34,816 nucleotides of DNA, from the IMG/VR virus record IMGVR_UViG_3300027905_000014, positions 1 to 34,816 of that record; one strand, 5' to 3'. Under the pieces are notes generated by a model that saw only the letters and a list, made by a program, of their open reading frames with translations, did not search any database and had not been told where the DNA came from. Position numbers and translations under genes: made by a program. How positions within the stretch are numbered: the stretch's first letter is position 1; the number at the start of each line of letters is the position of its first letter. Of the stretch, positions 6,082-13,716 are shown in pieces. The DNA is from a virus.

Positions 6082-6149
6082 CGACACGAAATAATTTATC
6101 GTAACACGATCAGGTTTGCGTAACACGAATCTTCCAAATCGTGCTACGA
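6082..6149. promoter_or_regulatory. Operator-like array of CGTAACACGA repeats
   Basis: Three direct elements share ACACGA: CGACACGA (6082-6089), CGTAACACGA (6100-6109) and CGTAACACGA (6119-6128). Their cores are spaced 20 and 19 bases apart. A fourth copy is inverted, TCGTGCTACG at 6139-6148, and forms with the third a 10-base inverted repeat (one mismatch) around a 10-base spacer. Spacing near two helical turns suggests protein bound on one DNA face. The array lies between the divergent transcription units, next to the minus-strand promoter. Confidence 0.65.
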
Positions 6150-6251
6150 TGTGAACACGGACCACGGAATAGTGCCAGGAATCTTTCCACGCCTTTTCAG
6201 GCTCTTATCCAAAAAGGATTAATCTTTTTTCAGGAAAATGCGAAATAATGC

Positions 6252-6280
6252 TTGACAGTCAACTCAAAAAGAATCTTAAG
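6252..6280 (+). promoter_or_regulatory. Weak candidate promoter for plus-strand late block
   Basis: TTGACA at 6252-6257 is a perfect -35 box, but the sequence 17 bases on (CTTAAG) is a poor -10 box. It may need an activator or may be fortuitous. It is the only such element in the gap before the 6385 gene. Confidence 0.3.
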
Positions 6281-6384
6281 AGAAGCCGGAGGCTTTGATA
6301 TGCCTTTGCAGCGTAAGCAGCGTAAGCAGCAGGCGAGTGAAGGCGCAAGACATAAGGCGCTACAACTTTGGTGTGAGAACCAAC

Positions 6385-6786
6385 ATGGCAAAGCCGATAA
6401 AGCCGATTAAGCCCAAAAAGCCCGAACGGACGACGCAGGGAAAATTCGGCAAAGGGAATTGCGCTAATCCCGCCGGACGCCCGCCTGATACCAAACGCCT
6501 CGACGCTCAAGACGCCATTGCCTACTTCAAGTTCAAGTCTTACGCTCTCACGGTTAAGGCCGTCGAACTTGCCCTAGCCGGTGACACGGTGCTTCTTAAG
6601 GCTGCACTAGCCAAGATCCTCCCCGACAAGATAGATTTAGGCGATTCGCTGTCCGGTGGGCTTGCAGCCATAGCCAGGGCCATTTTCGAAGAAAAACAGG
6701 CGCGTCAGGATGCCCCACGATCGTTCCTGGATATCCAAGCCATATCCCAGCATCCCCCCAAGGTAGGGCGGAATGACGGCTTTTGA
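6385..6786 (+). CDS. DUF5681-like protein, possible small terminase or packaging accessory
   Basis: A 133-residue protein from the ATG at 6385. The N-terminus is Lys/Pro-rich (MAKPIKPIKPKKPER) and leads into TTQGKFGKGNCANPAGRPPD, the G.F.KG.C.NPAGRP motif of DUF5681-type proteins that often precede terminase genes. The rest is helical (AIAYFKFKSYALTVKAVELA and a second helix to about 95). Its position at the head of the late block, ahead of TerL, fits a small terminase or packaging accessory, but that is inference. No other small terminase candidate is seen. The endolysin ATG lies inside its last codons (14-base overlap). Confidence 0.65.
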   Translation: MAKPIKPIKPKKPERTTQGKFGKGNCANPAGRPPDTKRLDAQDAIAYFKFKSYALTVKAVELALAGDTVLLKAALAKILPDKIDLGDSLSGGLAAIARAIFEEKQARQDAPRSFLDIQAISQHPPKVGRNDGF

Positions 6787-7348
6787 CCAAGCCATGATTT
6801 GGATACGCCAGGCCGAGGGCGGCTACGGCGTACCGGACGAACCAACCTATTGCGGCATTAATCGCAAGGATAATCCTACCTGGTCCGGTTGGCCGATCCT
6901 CGACCGGGCAGGCTGGCCGATCCCCAAAGATATCCTGGCCGAACTCAACAGCTTGGCCTCTTGCTTCTACCTCTCGATGTACTGGATCCCGCACAGTCTC
7001 GGTAACTTCCCGGGCGGTACCGCAATCGTGCTGCTCGACACGATGGTCAACCAGGGCAATAAGGGCGTGGGCATGATCCAGACTTGCCTCAACATGCACT
7101 ACGGCCTTTCGCTCGCGGTGGATTCGGTGTGGGGGCCAGCGACCTACGGCGCAATTTTCGGAATCGTCACGCAGGCTTGCCCGGCTGAAGCTGCTTTCAT
7201 TCAGATCATTCTCAATGCCAGGGCGGCCAATTACCTAGCCCTCGCGCAAGAGGAGCGGTTCGCCAAGTTCGAGCACGGTTGGCTCAACAGGCTCACCAAC
7301 TTGCGGGCTTACCTTGCAACTCTAGGCGGCTCACCATGCGCCGTGTAG
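6773..7348 (+). CDS. Endolysin, GH108 N-acetylmuramidase type
   Basis: A 191-residue lysozyme-like enzyme that would cut the glycan strands of host peptidoglycan at lysis. The N-terminus has the family motif WIRQAEGGYGVPDEPTYCGI, in which Glu 15 is the expected catalytic acid. The central LLDTMVNQGNKGVGMIQTCL and the following GLSLAVDSVWGPAT match the GH108/PG_binding_3 layout (D...VN.G...A...LQ, then VDG.WGP.T). There is no signal peptide, so release would need a holin or other aid. The neighbours fit a lysis cassette: a secreted protein and an XhlA-like membrane protein follow. Confidence 0.88.
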   Translation: MTAFDQAMIWIRQAEGGYGVPDEPTYCGINRKDNPTWSGWPILDRAGWPIPKDILAELNSLASCFYLSMYWIPHSLGNFPGGTAIVLLDTMVNQGNKGVGMIQTCLNMHYGLSLAVDSVWGPATYGAIFGIVTQACPAEAAFIQIILNARAANYLALAQEERFAKFEHGWLNRLTNLRAYLATLGGSPCAV

Positions 7349-8268
7349 CCGGTCTTGTCCTTGCCTGCGCTCTCGCCTTTACCCTTGGCGGGGTGTTCTC
7401 TGGATACGCTGGCCGTGCTTCCTCCCCGCGTGTTGGCGTATCCGCCCCTGCCGTTCAGGCCACCGCCCCCACGCTCGACCTGCAAGGCATGGTCAACTCA
7501 TGCACCACGGGGCTGGTCACGATCCCGGCGGGCAACTGGATCATCGGTAACGTCGTCTGCAACAATCCCATTCGCATCGAGGGTTCGACGCCCGACCTTT
7601 GCCAGATGTGGGGTACGATTACCTTCAACGCTTCGGGTTCCTCTCTCCGATCAGTTCAACTCAACGGGAGTGGGCCGGGTTCGGGTATAGGTGTCACCTT
7701 CGCCAACGCTACCGGCCTTTGTCTCTTCGACGCGCTGGTTCAGGACTTCGACACCGACTGCCAGGTCAACGCGGGTGGCGGCTGGCGTATCCTCTCGACC
7801 AACTTCTACACGCCTATCTCTTGGGGGCTTGTCGTCCAGAACGTCAACCAGCCCGATCAAGGCGACTGGTTCATTGGTGACGGGTGCGTGTTCTACGGCG
7901 GGGCTGATACCATCGCCGGGATACACTACCTGTCCTCGGGCGGCGGCAAGATCATCGGCAACAAGTTCTTGCTCGGTCAATGGGCCGTCCTTGGCGAGAT
8001 CAACGGTGTGACCTCTGACCTTATCATCACGGGCAATTCGATGGAGGCCCAGGCGGTGAACTTCGTCGCGGTCCATCCTTCGGGTTCTGGTTCATTCCGC
8101 AACGTCATCTTTACCGATAACCAGCTTACCAGCCCGGCGAATACTCAAGCCGCTCACTTCGACAATATCCCGGCAGTCATCGCTGGATTCAATCTCAATA
8201 CCAATGCCCACGGCGGGACAGTCTGCACGAATTCTGACCATATCGTCGCAAACGAACTACTCAACTAG
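7336..8268 (+). CDS. Secreted beta-helix-like protein
   Basis: A 310-residue protein. I chose the ATG at 7336 because it opens a signal peptide (MRRVAGLVLACALAFTLGG); the frame further upstream lies inside the endolysin gene. After a Ser/Ala/Pro linker there is a series of short beta repeats: GLVTIPAGNWIIGNVVC, IRIEGSTPDLCQMWGT, WFIGDGCVFYGG, KIIGNKFLLGQW and DLIITGNSMEAQ. These are typical of parallel beta-helix (pectate-lyase/tailspike-like) folds. I see no clear catalytic triad. It may be exported from the host, or displayed on the particle as a tailspike-like protein. The first 13 bases overlap the endolysin gene. Confidence 0.65.
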   Translation: MRRVAGLVLACALAFTLGGVFSGYAGRASSPRVGVSAPAVQATAPTLDLQGMVNSCTTGLVTIPAGNWIIGNVVCNNPIRIEGSTPDLCQMWGTITFNASGSSLRSVQLNGSGPGSGIGVTFANATGLCLFDALVQDFDTDCQVNAGGGWRILSTNFYTPISWGLVVQNVNQPDQGDWFIGDGCVFYGGADTIAGIHYLSSGGGKIIGNKFLLGQWAVLGEINGVTSDLIITGNSMEAQAVNFVAVHPSGSGSFRNVIFTDNQLTSPANTQAAHFDNIPAVIAGFNLNTNAHGGTVCTNSDHIVANELLN

Positions 8269-8285
8269 CTAGTCAAAGGATTCGA

Positions 8286-8588
8286 GTGGACACAGACGAA
8301 AAGAAGGCGGTGTGGGATGCCATTGACGAGATGCGCGTCCATCAAAACGAGAGCGCACACACATTGATTCGCACCGCAACCAACGTCGAGTGGATTGTCC
8401 AGAAGATGAAGGACGACCGCGACGGGCTGAAGGAATCTCTCAAGGGAGTTTGCGACGACCTCAGCCGGGTCAAGAGCGACGTAGGCGAGCTCAAGATAAA
8501 GGCGGGTATTGTTGCTGGTGCGGTAGCCCTGGCGATACTCGGTATCAAGCTGGCAATCGAATGGTTCGCGGGCCACGGAGGCAAGTAG
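8286..8588 (+). CDS. XhlA-like/holin-like small membrane protein
   Basis: A 100-residue protein starting at GTG 8286, with AAAGGA about six bases upstream; no better start exists. Residues 1-70 are a charged helix, probably coiled (MKDDRDGLKESLKGVCDDLS), and residues 72-94 are a single membrane segment (AGIVAGAVALAILGIKLAIE) followed by a short tail. This is the topology of haemolysin XhlA-type lysis accessories. Its position between the endolysin-linked genes and TerL supports a lysis role, though it could be another membrane-anchored phage protein. Confidence 0.6.
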   Translation: MDTDEKKAVWDAIDEMRVHQNESAHTLIRTATNVEWIVQKMKDDRDGLKESLKGVCDDLSRVKSDVGELKIKAGIVAGAVALAILGIKLAIEWFAGHGGK

Positions 8589-8589
8589 C

Positions 8590-10008
8590 TTGAGCGCAAT
8601 CCCGAAGCAAGACCTCACCAGCGTGGAGGTTCTACAATCCATCGTCCGGTATTGCTACCACGACCCCGAGTTATTCGTGCGCCGGGTCTTGAAGGCAGAG
8701 CCTACCGCGCAGCAGCGAGAAGGCTTGCGCGAGATTGCGAAGGACGGTGCGAAGGTAAGCATCAGGTCCGGCCACGGTGTCGGCAAGACGGGCTTGCTCG
8801 CGTGGGCGGCGGCCTGGTTCTTGATTACCCGGTGGGATTGCAAGATACCCTGCACCGCTCCGACGGCGGGGCAGTTGCGGGACGTGCTTTGGCCCGAGCT
8901 TTATAAGTGGCGCGAGGAAATGCCCGACGAGTTCCGGCACGAGATGATAATCCAGTCGGACAAGTTCTTTATCAAGTCCGCGCCGCAGATGCAGTTCGGG
9001 GTATTGCGGACGAGCCGCAAGGACCAGCCGGACAGCTTGCAGGGATTCAGCGCAAGGAATTTGCTCTACATCATCGACGAGGCACCGGGCGTACCGGATG
9101 CGATCTTTGATGTGGCACGGGCTGGCCTGTCCCGGCCTGGTGCGCGTATCCTCATGGCGGGCAACCCGATCAAAACGAGCGGGTTCTTCTACGATTCGCA
9201 CCACAAGTTCCGTACCCGGTGGACGCCGCTTCACTGGTCTTGCCTCGACTCACCTTTGCCCGCGCCGGACTACGCCAAGGACATGGCGACGGACTACGGC
9301 GAGGACTCGAATTTCTATCGCGTCAGGGTGCTTGGCGACTTCCCGAAGTCGGAGGCCGATCAGTTTATCGAATTGGATTTGGTCGAAGACGCGGTAGTCC
9401 GCGAAGATGTTGTAGCTGACGGCCCTATCGTATGGGGCTTGGACCCGGCCTACATGGGCGATTGCGAGACGGTGATGGCGAGTAGGCAGGGCGACGTGTT
9501 CGAGCCGTTACAGGCCGTCCGTGGCCTCGACACGATGGGTACGGCTGGCTGGGTGGCGGATATGTACGACAACGCCGAGAACAAGCCGGTGCAGATTGTT
9601 GTGGACATGATCGGGATTGGGGCCGGTGTTTACGACCGGCTACGCGAACTCAAGTTTCCGGTGGTGGGCTGCAACGTCGCGGAGAGCCCGTCGAACGGGC
9701 GGTACATGAATTTACGCGCCGAGTTGTGGGGCAAGTACAAGGGCTGGCTGCAACAGCGCCGGGGTAAACTGCCGGATGATCCGCGCTTGATGGGCCAGTC
9801 TTGCGTTATCAAGTACAAGTTCACCTCGTCGGGCAAGCTGCAGATGGAAAGCAAGATGGACATGCGCCGCCGGGGTGTGGCTTCTCCTGACCGGGCGGAC
9901 GCGGTATGTCTGACGTTCTACCAGACTCCGATTGCGGGTTCGGCCAGGACCAAGAAGACCGAGGCGGAATTGCAATCGTTGATCGAACAATACAGCCCGG
10001 TCTACTAG
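8590..10008 (+). CDS. terL: Terminase large subunit
   Basis: A 472-residue packaging motor, ATPase plus nuclease. Walker A is SGHGVGKT (60-67). Walker B is LLYIIDEA (158-165) with the catalytic Glu 164, and the coupling motif MAGNP is at 189-193. The nuclease domain shows its acidic residues at GLDPAYMGD (Asp 285), VVDMIG (Asp 339) and SPDRADAV (Asp 434/437). The start is TTG at 8590, one base after the previous stop. GGAGG lies about ten bases upstream and no ATG gives a full-length protein, so the rare start is credible. It directly precedes the portal gene, the usual order. Confidence 0.95.
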   Translation: MSAIPKQDLTSVEVLQSIVRYCYHDPELFVRRVLKAEPTAQQREGLREIAKDGAKVSIRSGHGVGKTGLLAWAAAWFLITRWDCKIPCTAPTAGQLRDVLWPELYKWREEMPDEFRHEMIIQSDKFFIKSAPQMQFGVLRTSRKDQPDSLQGFSARNLLYIIDEAPGVPDAIFDVARAGLSRPGARILMAGNPIKTSGFFYDSHHKFRTRWTPLHWSCLDSPLPAPDYAKDMATDYGEDSNFYRVRVLGDFPKSEADQFIELDLVEDAVVREDVVADGPIVWGLDPAYMGDCETVMASRQGDVFEPLQAVRGLDTMGTAGWVADMYDNAENKPVQIVVDMIGIGAGVYDRLRELKFPVVGCNVAESPSNGRYMNLRAELWGKYKGWLQQRRGKLPDDPRLMGQSCVIKYKFTSSGKLQMESKMDMRRRGVASPDRADAVCLTFYQTPIAGSARTKKTEAELQSLIEQYSPVY

Positions 10009-10017
10009 GGAAATCAA

Positions 10018-12012
10018 ATGGCTGACGACGATCTCAAAAAAGAATTTGACGAGGCATACCAAAACTCTTCGGAGAAGTGGTGGCCTTTCTGGCATGAAGC
10101 GGGCAGTGATACGAAGATGACGTTGAACGACCAGTGGGGAAGCGAGGATAAGACCAAGATCAAGAAGCAAGAACGCGAACCGATGTCGTGGAATAAGTGC
10201 AGGCGCATCGTCAACCTACTCTCGGGGTATGAGAGGCAGAACCGGCTATCCATCAAGCTGGACGCCATCGAGGGCGCGGACAGGCGCACGGTGGACCAGC
10301 ACTCGGGATCGCTGCAATACACCTGGAATAAGTGTCGCGGCTACAACGTCATCTCGAATACGTTCCAGTTCGGATCGGTTATGACCGGCCTGGGCATGAT
10401 TGAACTTTACATGGATTATACGTTCGACCCGCTCAACGGCGACATGCGAATGAAGCGGATGCCGTACCAATCTTTCATCCTCGACCCGTACCTGACCGAG
10501 CCGGACCTCTCGGACTGCGCCTATATCCTGACGCGCGATTGGTTGAGCATGGCGCAAATCAAGCTCATGGCCGTGAGCATGGACGACATTAAGGAAAAAG
10601 ACCTCAAGGACTTGCAGAAGCGAGGGAAGGACCACAAGTTTCCGAAGGCACCGCCGTCCAAGGACTTCAAGGGGAAAAATTACTTCCGCGTTGACCGCTT
10701 TTTCAGGCGTGATACCGACAAGGCAACGCTGCTTTACGAGCCAACCAGCGGAAGAAGCTGGGACTACGACGGCAAGCCGGGCGAACTCAAAGAGTTTTTG
10801 GCCTCTCCTATCCCCGAATTGGGGAAGAATTGGGGCGAGATTGTCCAGACGCACGAGTATCAGAAGGCCGTCGTTAAGATGGGCCTGTTGATTGAGGGGC
10901 AGGAGTTTTACAACGGGCTTGAGCCCCACGGACTGGATGATTACCCGTTCACCGCCTTCATGGGCTACTTCGTTCCCGAGCATGACGACTTCCGCAAGCG
11001 GTTGTGCGGCGTGGTCAGGGACATGCGCGACCCGCAGACCGACTTGAACCACCGGCACATGAAGCTGAACGACATCATGGATAACATGGTGGACTTCCTG
11101 GTGGTCAAGCCCGGTGCGCTCGTCAATAAGAAGCAGGCGTACCAGCGCGGCTCGGGCGTACTGTGGATGAAGGACGACGAGGAAGGCCGGTCCTACGAGT
11201 ACGGCAAGGACGTGAATCTCATCCAGGGGCGCGGCGCGGCTCCGGGTGTGCTTGAGTCTATCCAGTTGGCCGACAAGGCGCTTGACGAGGTTCCTGGAGG
11301 AAACGAAACCCTCATGGGTATGCCGAGCAAGGACGATCCGCAAGAAGCGTGGATGATGGGCAAGCTTCGGATGCTCGCCGGTCTGACCATCTTCCAACCG
11401 CTCTTCGATAACTTGGAGACCGGCATTGCGGACCTCGGCGTGAAGAGCCTCAAGATGATTCTGGCGAACTACCCGGCGAGCAAGATAGGCCGCATCCTTA
11501 ATCAACCGCCGACGAAACAGTTCTATGATAAGGACTTCGCGCAGTACGACGTTCTGGCAACGCAGGGCTTGCAGACCAAATCGCAGAAGCAAATGAAGTT
11601 CGCGCAGTTGGTCAGCCTGGCGCAGATGCAGCAGTTCCAAGGCAAGTTCCCGCTGTCCATGATTTTGGAAGCGAGTGACCTGGAATTGGCGACGGACTTC
11701 ATAGCCGAATTGAAGCAGGGCGAGCAGATGCAGAAGCAAATCGGCATGGTCACTTTGAAAGCAAAGCTGGCCGGTGACAACGCAGAATTGCAAGCCACCA
11801 TCGCCACCGCCGAACTCAAGAAGGCGCAGGCGCAGAAGGCGATTGCCGACGCGGCCAAGACAATGGCGCTCATCAAGCAAATCCCCGAGGACCAGATGCA
11901 CAAGCTGATGGAAATGATGATCGAACTCGATAAGAGCGGCGGCTTCGGCATGGAAGCCAGCGCCCTCCCGGCCGGGCCGCAAGCGCCGACAAACCCGATA
12001 ACGACGAGGTAA
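10018..12012 (+). CDS. Portal protein, P22-like
   Basis: A 664-residue protein immediately after TerL. The N-terminal region has WNKCRRIVNLLSGYERQNRL, followed by the expected beta-rich stem (YMDYTFDPLNGDMRMKRMPY) and FILDPYLTEPDLSDCAYI. This is the pattern of P22-type portals, which form the dodecameric ring for DNA passage. The last 130 residues are a long amphipathic helix (from QKQIGMVTLKAKLAG to QAQKAIADAAKTMALIKQ), resembling the C-terminal barrel of P22 gp1, here followed by a short Pro-rich end. Length fits P22-like portals (about 700). Confidence 0.9.
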   Translation: MADDDLKKEFDEAYQNSSEKWWPFWHEAGSDTKMTLNDQWGSEDKTKIKKQEREPMSWNKCRRIVNLLSGYERQNRLSIKLDAIEGADRRTVDQHSGSLQYTWNKCRGYNVISNTFQFGSVMTGLGMIELYMDYTFDPLNGDMRMKRMPYQSFILDPYLTEPDLSDCAYILTRDWLSMAQIKLMAVSMDDIKEKDLKDLQKRGKDHKFPKAPPSKDFKGKNYFRVDRFFRRDTDKATLLYEPTSGRSWDYDGKPGELKEFLASPIPELGKNWGEIVQTHEYQKAVVKMGLLIEGQEFYNGLEPHGLDDYPFTAFMGYFVPEHDDFRKRLCGVVRDMRDPQTDLNHRHMKLNDIMDNMVDFLVVKPGALVNKKQAYQRGSGVLWMKDDEEGRSYEYGKDVNLIQGRGAAPGVLESIQLADKALDEVPGGNETLMGMPSKDDPQEAWMMGKLRMLAGLTIFQPLFDNLETGIADLGVKSLKMILANYPASKIGRILNQPPTKQFYDKDFAQYDVLATQGLQTKSQKQMKFAQLVSLAQMQQFQGKFPLSMILEASDLELATDFIAELKQGEQMQKQIGMVTLKAKLAGDNAELQATIATAELKKAQAQKAIADAAKTMALIKQIPEDQMHKLMEMMIELDKSGGFGMEASALPAGPQAPTNPITTR

Positions 12013-12017
12013 CGAGG

Positions 12018-12197
12018 ATGAACGTAATTTTCATGGGCAAGCCGACCGACAAACAGCGCCAGGCTTCCGCGATGCGCCAACGGGTACACGGCATGGGGCA
12101 GCAGCCCGAGGTGAGTTTCACCGTGACCGTTGCCGGGAGTGAGGACGCCGCGCCGCCTGTTGTCGAAGACCATTCCGAAGAGGCGGACAATGGGTAA
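12018..12197 (+). CDS. Small hypothetical protein after portal
   Basis: A 59-residue frame with ATG at 12018, five bases after the portal stop and with ACGAGG upstream. It reads MNVIFMGKPTDKQRQASAMR, then a short beta stretch (EVSFTVTVAG) and an acidic tail ending EEADNG. The stop at 12195-12197 overlaps the glycosyltransferase start (12190). The exact fit between neighbours is the main support. Function unknown. Confidence 0.55.
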   Translation: MNVIFMGKPTDKQRQASAMRQRVHGMGQQPEVSFTVTVAGSEDAAPPVVEDHSEEADNG

Positions 12198-12771
12198 GCA
12201 CCTGCTCACAGTCGGGACGCCGCACAACGGCAGCATCCGCGCCGAGACGGCTATCTCAATCTTCGCGCTGGCCGATCATCCGGCCTTGGGCGTGGCGATC
12301 AAGTTTGAGCAGGGCGCGTACATCCACCGCAACAGGAACAAGATCATCAACAGCTTTGTCGGTGATTGGCTTCTGTTTGTGGACCACGACATTTCGTTTC
12401 AACCGGCGGACGTTCTCAAGCTGATTGAGTTAAACGCGCCGATTGCGGCCGGGATTTACGGGGACCGTCATGCCGAACGCGGGCCGATGGTCCTTGAGTT
12501 CTACGGCAAGGACATGAAGTACAAACGCATGAACCCCGAGCATATCCTCGACGTACCTTTCAAGGTGGACGGGATGCCTACGGGGTTCATGCTCATCAAA
12601 GCCGAGGTGGCGCGGCACATCCTAAGCAAGAATCATGCCCCATTCAACCACGACGAGGTGGACGGGGGCGGCGAGGACGTGGCGTTTTGCCGGGTGTGCA
12701 AGCGCATGGGCATTAAAATCTGGTGCCACCCCGGCGTGAAGGTCGGGCATATCGGGACGAAGGTTTACTAG
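12190..12771 (+). CDS. Glycosyltransferase-like protein, GT-A fold
   Basis: A 193-residue protein. I chose the ATG at 12190, giving MGKHLLTVGTPHNGSIRAET; the more upstream ATG at 12130 would overlap the previous gene in another frame. Family-like blocks are IHRNRNKIINSF, WLLFVDHDISFQPADV with a DxD-type Asp 65/Asp 67, DGMPTGFMLIKAEV, and the late acidic and metal-binding region GGGEDVAFCRVCKRM and GVKVGHIG. This suggests a nucleotide-sugar-dependent transferase. Phage versions can glycosylate virion proteins, DNA or host surface; the target here cannot be told. Its place between portal and capsid genes favours a virion target (inference). Confidence 0.78.
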   Translation: MGKHLLTVGTPHNGSIRAETAISIFALADHPALGVAIKFEQGAYIHRNRNKIINSFVGDWLLFVDHDISFQPADVLKLIELNAPIAAGIYGDRHAERGPMVLEFYGKDMKYKRMNPEHILDVPFKVDGMPTGFMLIKAEVARHILSKNHAPFNHDEVDGGGEDVAFCRVCKRMGIKIWCHPGVKVGHIGTKVY

Positions 12772-12772
12772 C

Positions 12773-12952
12773 GTGAAGGTGCTAGGCTTCCCGTGTAGGG
12801 CCAAGTTCCGGGGCGAGGTGGCGGGAGAGTTCGAGAAACTACGGATCAGTTTCGCCGGAGAGTTCGCCCGGCTTAACCCCGAGGACGACGCCAAGATGAT
12901 GGAAGAACTCAAGAAGGAATACGAGGAAGGAAACAATGCCGGGACTGATTAA
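12773..12952 (+). CDS. Small acidic helical hypothetical protein
   Basis: A 59-residue frame from a GTG at 12773, one base after the previous stop. It reads VKVLGFPCRAKFRGEVAGEF and ends in a charged helix (DAKMMEELKKEYEEGNN). It overlaps the following gene's ATG at 12936 by 17 bases. Support is positional plus the open frame. No family recognised. Confidence 0.5.
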   Translation: MKVLGFPCRAKFRGEVAGEFEKLRISFAGEFARLNPEDDAKMMEELKKEYEEGNNAGTD

Positions 12953-13364
12953 AACATCCTACGCGCCGAACCGCGACGGCCTGACCTTGGGCATCATGTC
13001 ATCCGAGTTGGAGGAAAGCCACCGAGCGCAGATGGATATGCTCGTAGGCAGGTTCGCCCACCTCAAAGAGTTCTGGGTGTTGATGGGTTGCCGGTCCAAC
13101 GGGACGCAACTCAAGCGCACCTACATGGCTTTCTCCGAAGTCCCGGCGGTGAAGCGGTTCGTCGGCGGGGAATTGCGTGCGATCCCGTTCATCGGGACGG
13201 TCTGCTACTACCGCGACAACACCTGGCCCGAGGACAAGTGGCTTCGCGTCTGGTGCTTGCTCCCCGACATGCCGATACCGGATTCGATGTTCGAAGGTGG
13301 CGAGGACTCCGACCCGAACCCGGCTGATGACGCCTGGCGGCTCGGTGTTCCGATGCTTTACTAA
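12936..13364 (+). CDS. Hypothetical phage protein
   Basis: A 142-residue protein with GAGGAAGGAA before its ATG. It reads MPGLIKTSYAPNRDGLTLGI, then KEFWVLMGCRSNGTQLKR, FIGTVCYYRDNTWPEDKW, and an acidic end (EGGEDSDPNPADDAWRLG). It is soluble with mixed alpha/beta character and several Trp and Tyr residues. Its position between the glycosyltransferase and the scaffold region suggests a head-assembly or accessory role, but I do not recognise the family. Confidence 0.65.
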   Translation: MPGLIKTSYAPNRDGLTLGIMSSELEESHRAQMDMLVGRFAHLKEFWVLMGCRSNGTQLKRTYMAFSEVPAVKRFVGGELRAIPFIGTVCYYRDNTWPEDKWLRVWCLLPDMPIPDSMFEGGEDSDPNPADDAWRLGVPMLY

Positions 13365-13384
13365 ACCCCCAAAGGAGAACGACC

Positions 13385-13519
13385 ATGAGCAAGAAGAAAA
13401 AGAAACCCAATCCGTTCGGCGGCAAACCGAAGCACAGCGTCCAGAAGCCGGAGATGACCGGCAAGGTCGTCGAACCGAACGAGAAGAAAAAGAAGAAGCG
13501 CGGCGGCGAGGACGACTAG
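13385..13519 (+). CDS. Tiny Lys-rich protein
   Basis: A 44-residue frame with a strong AAAGGAGAA just before ATG 13385. It is extremely basic at both ends (MSKKKKKPNPFGGKPK and EKKKKKRGGEDD). Basic peptides of this kind may bind nucleic acid or acidic scaffold proteins, but no function can be assigned. It starts 20 bases after the previous stop. Confidence 0.55.
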   Translation: MSKKKKKPNPFGGKPKHSVQKPEMTGKVVEPNEKKKKKRGGEDD

Positions 13520-13524
13520 CCGCG

Positions 13525-13716
13525 ATGGATATTTACTCGCAAGACATGCCGCCGCCGGGCGGGCGCTACTCGCTTTCTGACTCGGCAACGACTCTGGCAA
13601 GCGACGACGAGCCCACGGGCGAAATATCGGGCGTTCATAAGGAGAACGAAAATGAGCGAAGAAATGGAAGGCGATGTGATGGACCCTGCCGCCGAGGGTG
13701 TGTCCGCGCAGAGTGA
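13525..13716 (+). CDS. Doubtful small ORF before scaffold gene
   Basis: An ATG at 13525, five bases after the Lys-rich gene stop, opens a 63-residue frame starting MDIYSQDMPPPGGRYSLSDS. It runs 65 bases into the scaffold-candidate gene. The first 40 codons look plausible; the overlapping part is Arg-rich and looks like shadow sequence. No clear ribosome-binding site is present. If it is not translated, the gap 13520-13651 holds only this frame. Confidence 0.35.
   Translation: MDIYSQDMPPPGGRYSLSDSATTLASDDEPTGEISGVHKENENERRNGRRCDGPCRRGCVRAE

Larger units (their letters stand above)
5996..6384. other. Divergent intergenic region
   Basis: This 390-base gap separates the minus-strand operon from the plus-strand structural block. 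It holds the leader and promoter of the minus-strand operon, the repeat array and the weak plus-strand promoter. From 6281 to 6384 a TTG-initiated extension of the 6385 frame is open, but I see no good ribosome-binding site and treat it as untranslated leader. No tRNA-like structure was seen. Confidence 0.6.

Noticed and set aside
10246-11982. 578-residue minus-strand ORF
   Set aside because: It lies fully opposite the portal gene; GC-rich codon bias opens long antisense frames. No family features, His/Arg/Leu-rich composition typical of shadow frames.
13177-13524. Upstream part of the 13177-13716 ORF
   Set aside because: It overlaps the 12936 and 13385 genes in another frame and is basic, low-complexity shadow sequence; only the part from 13525 was kept, with low confidence.
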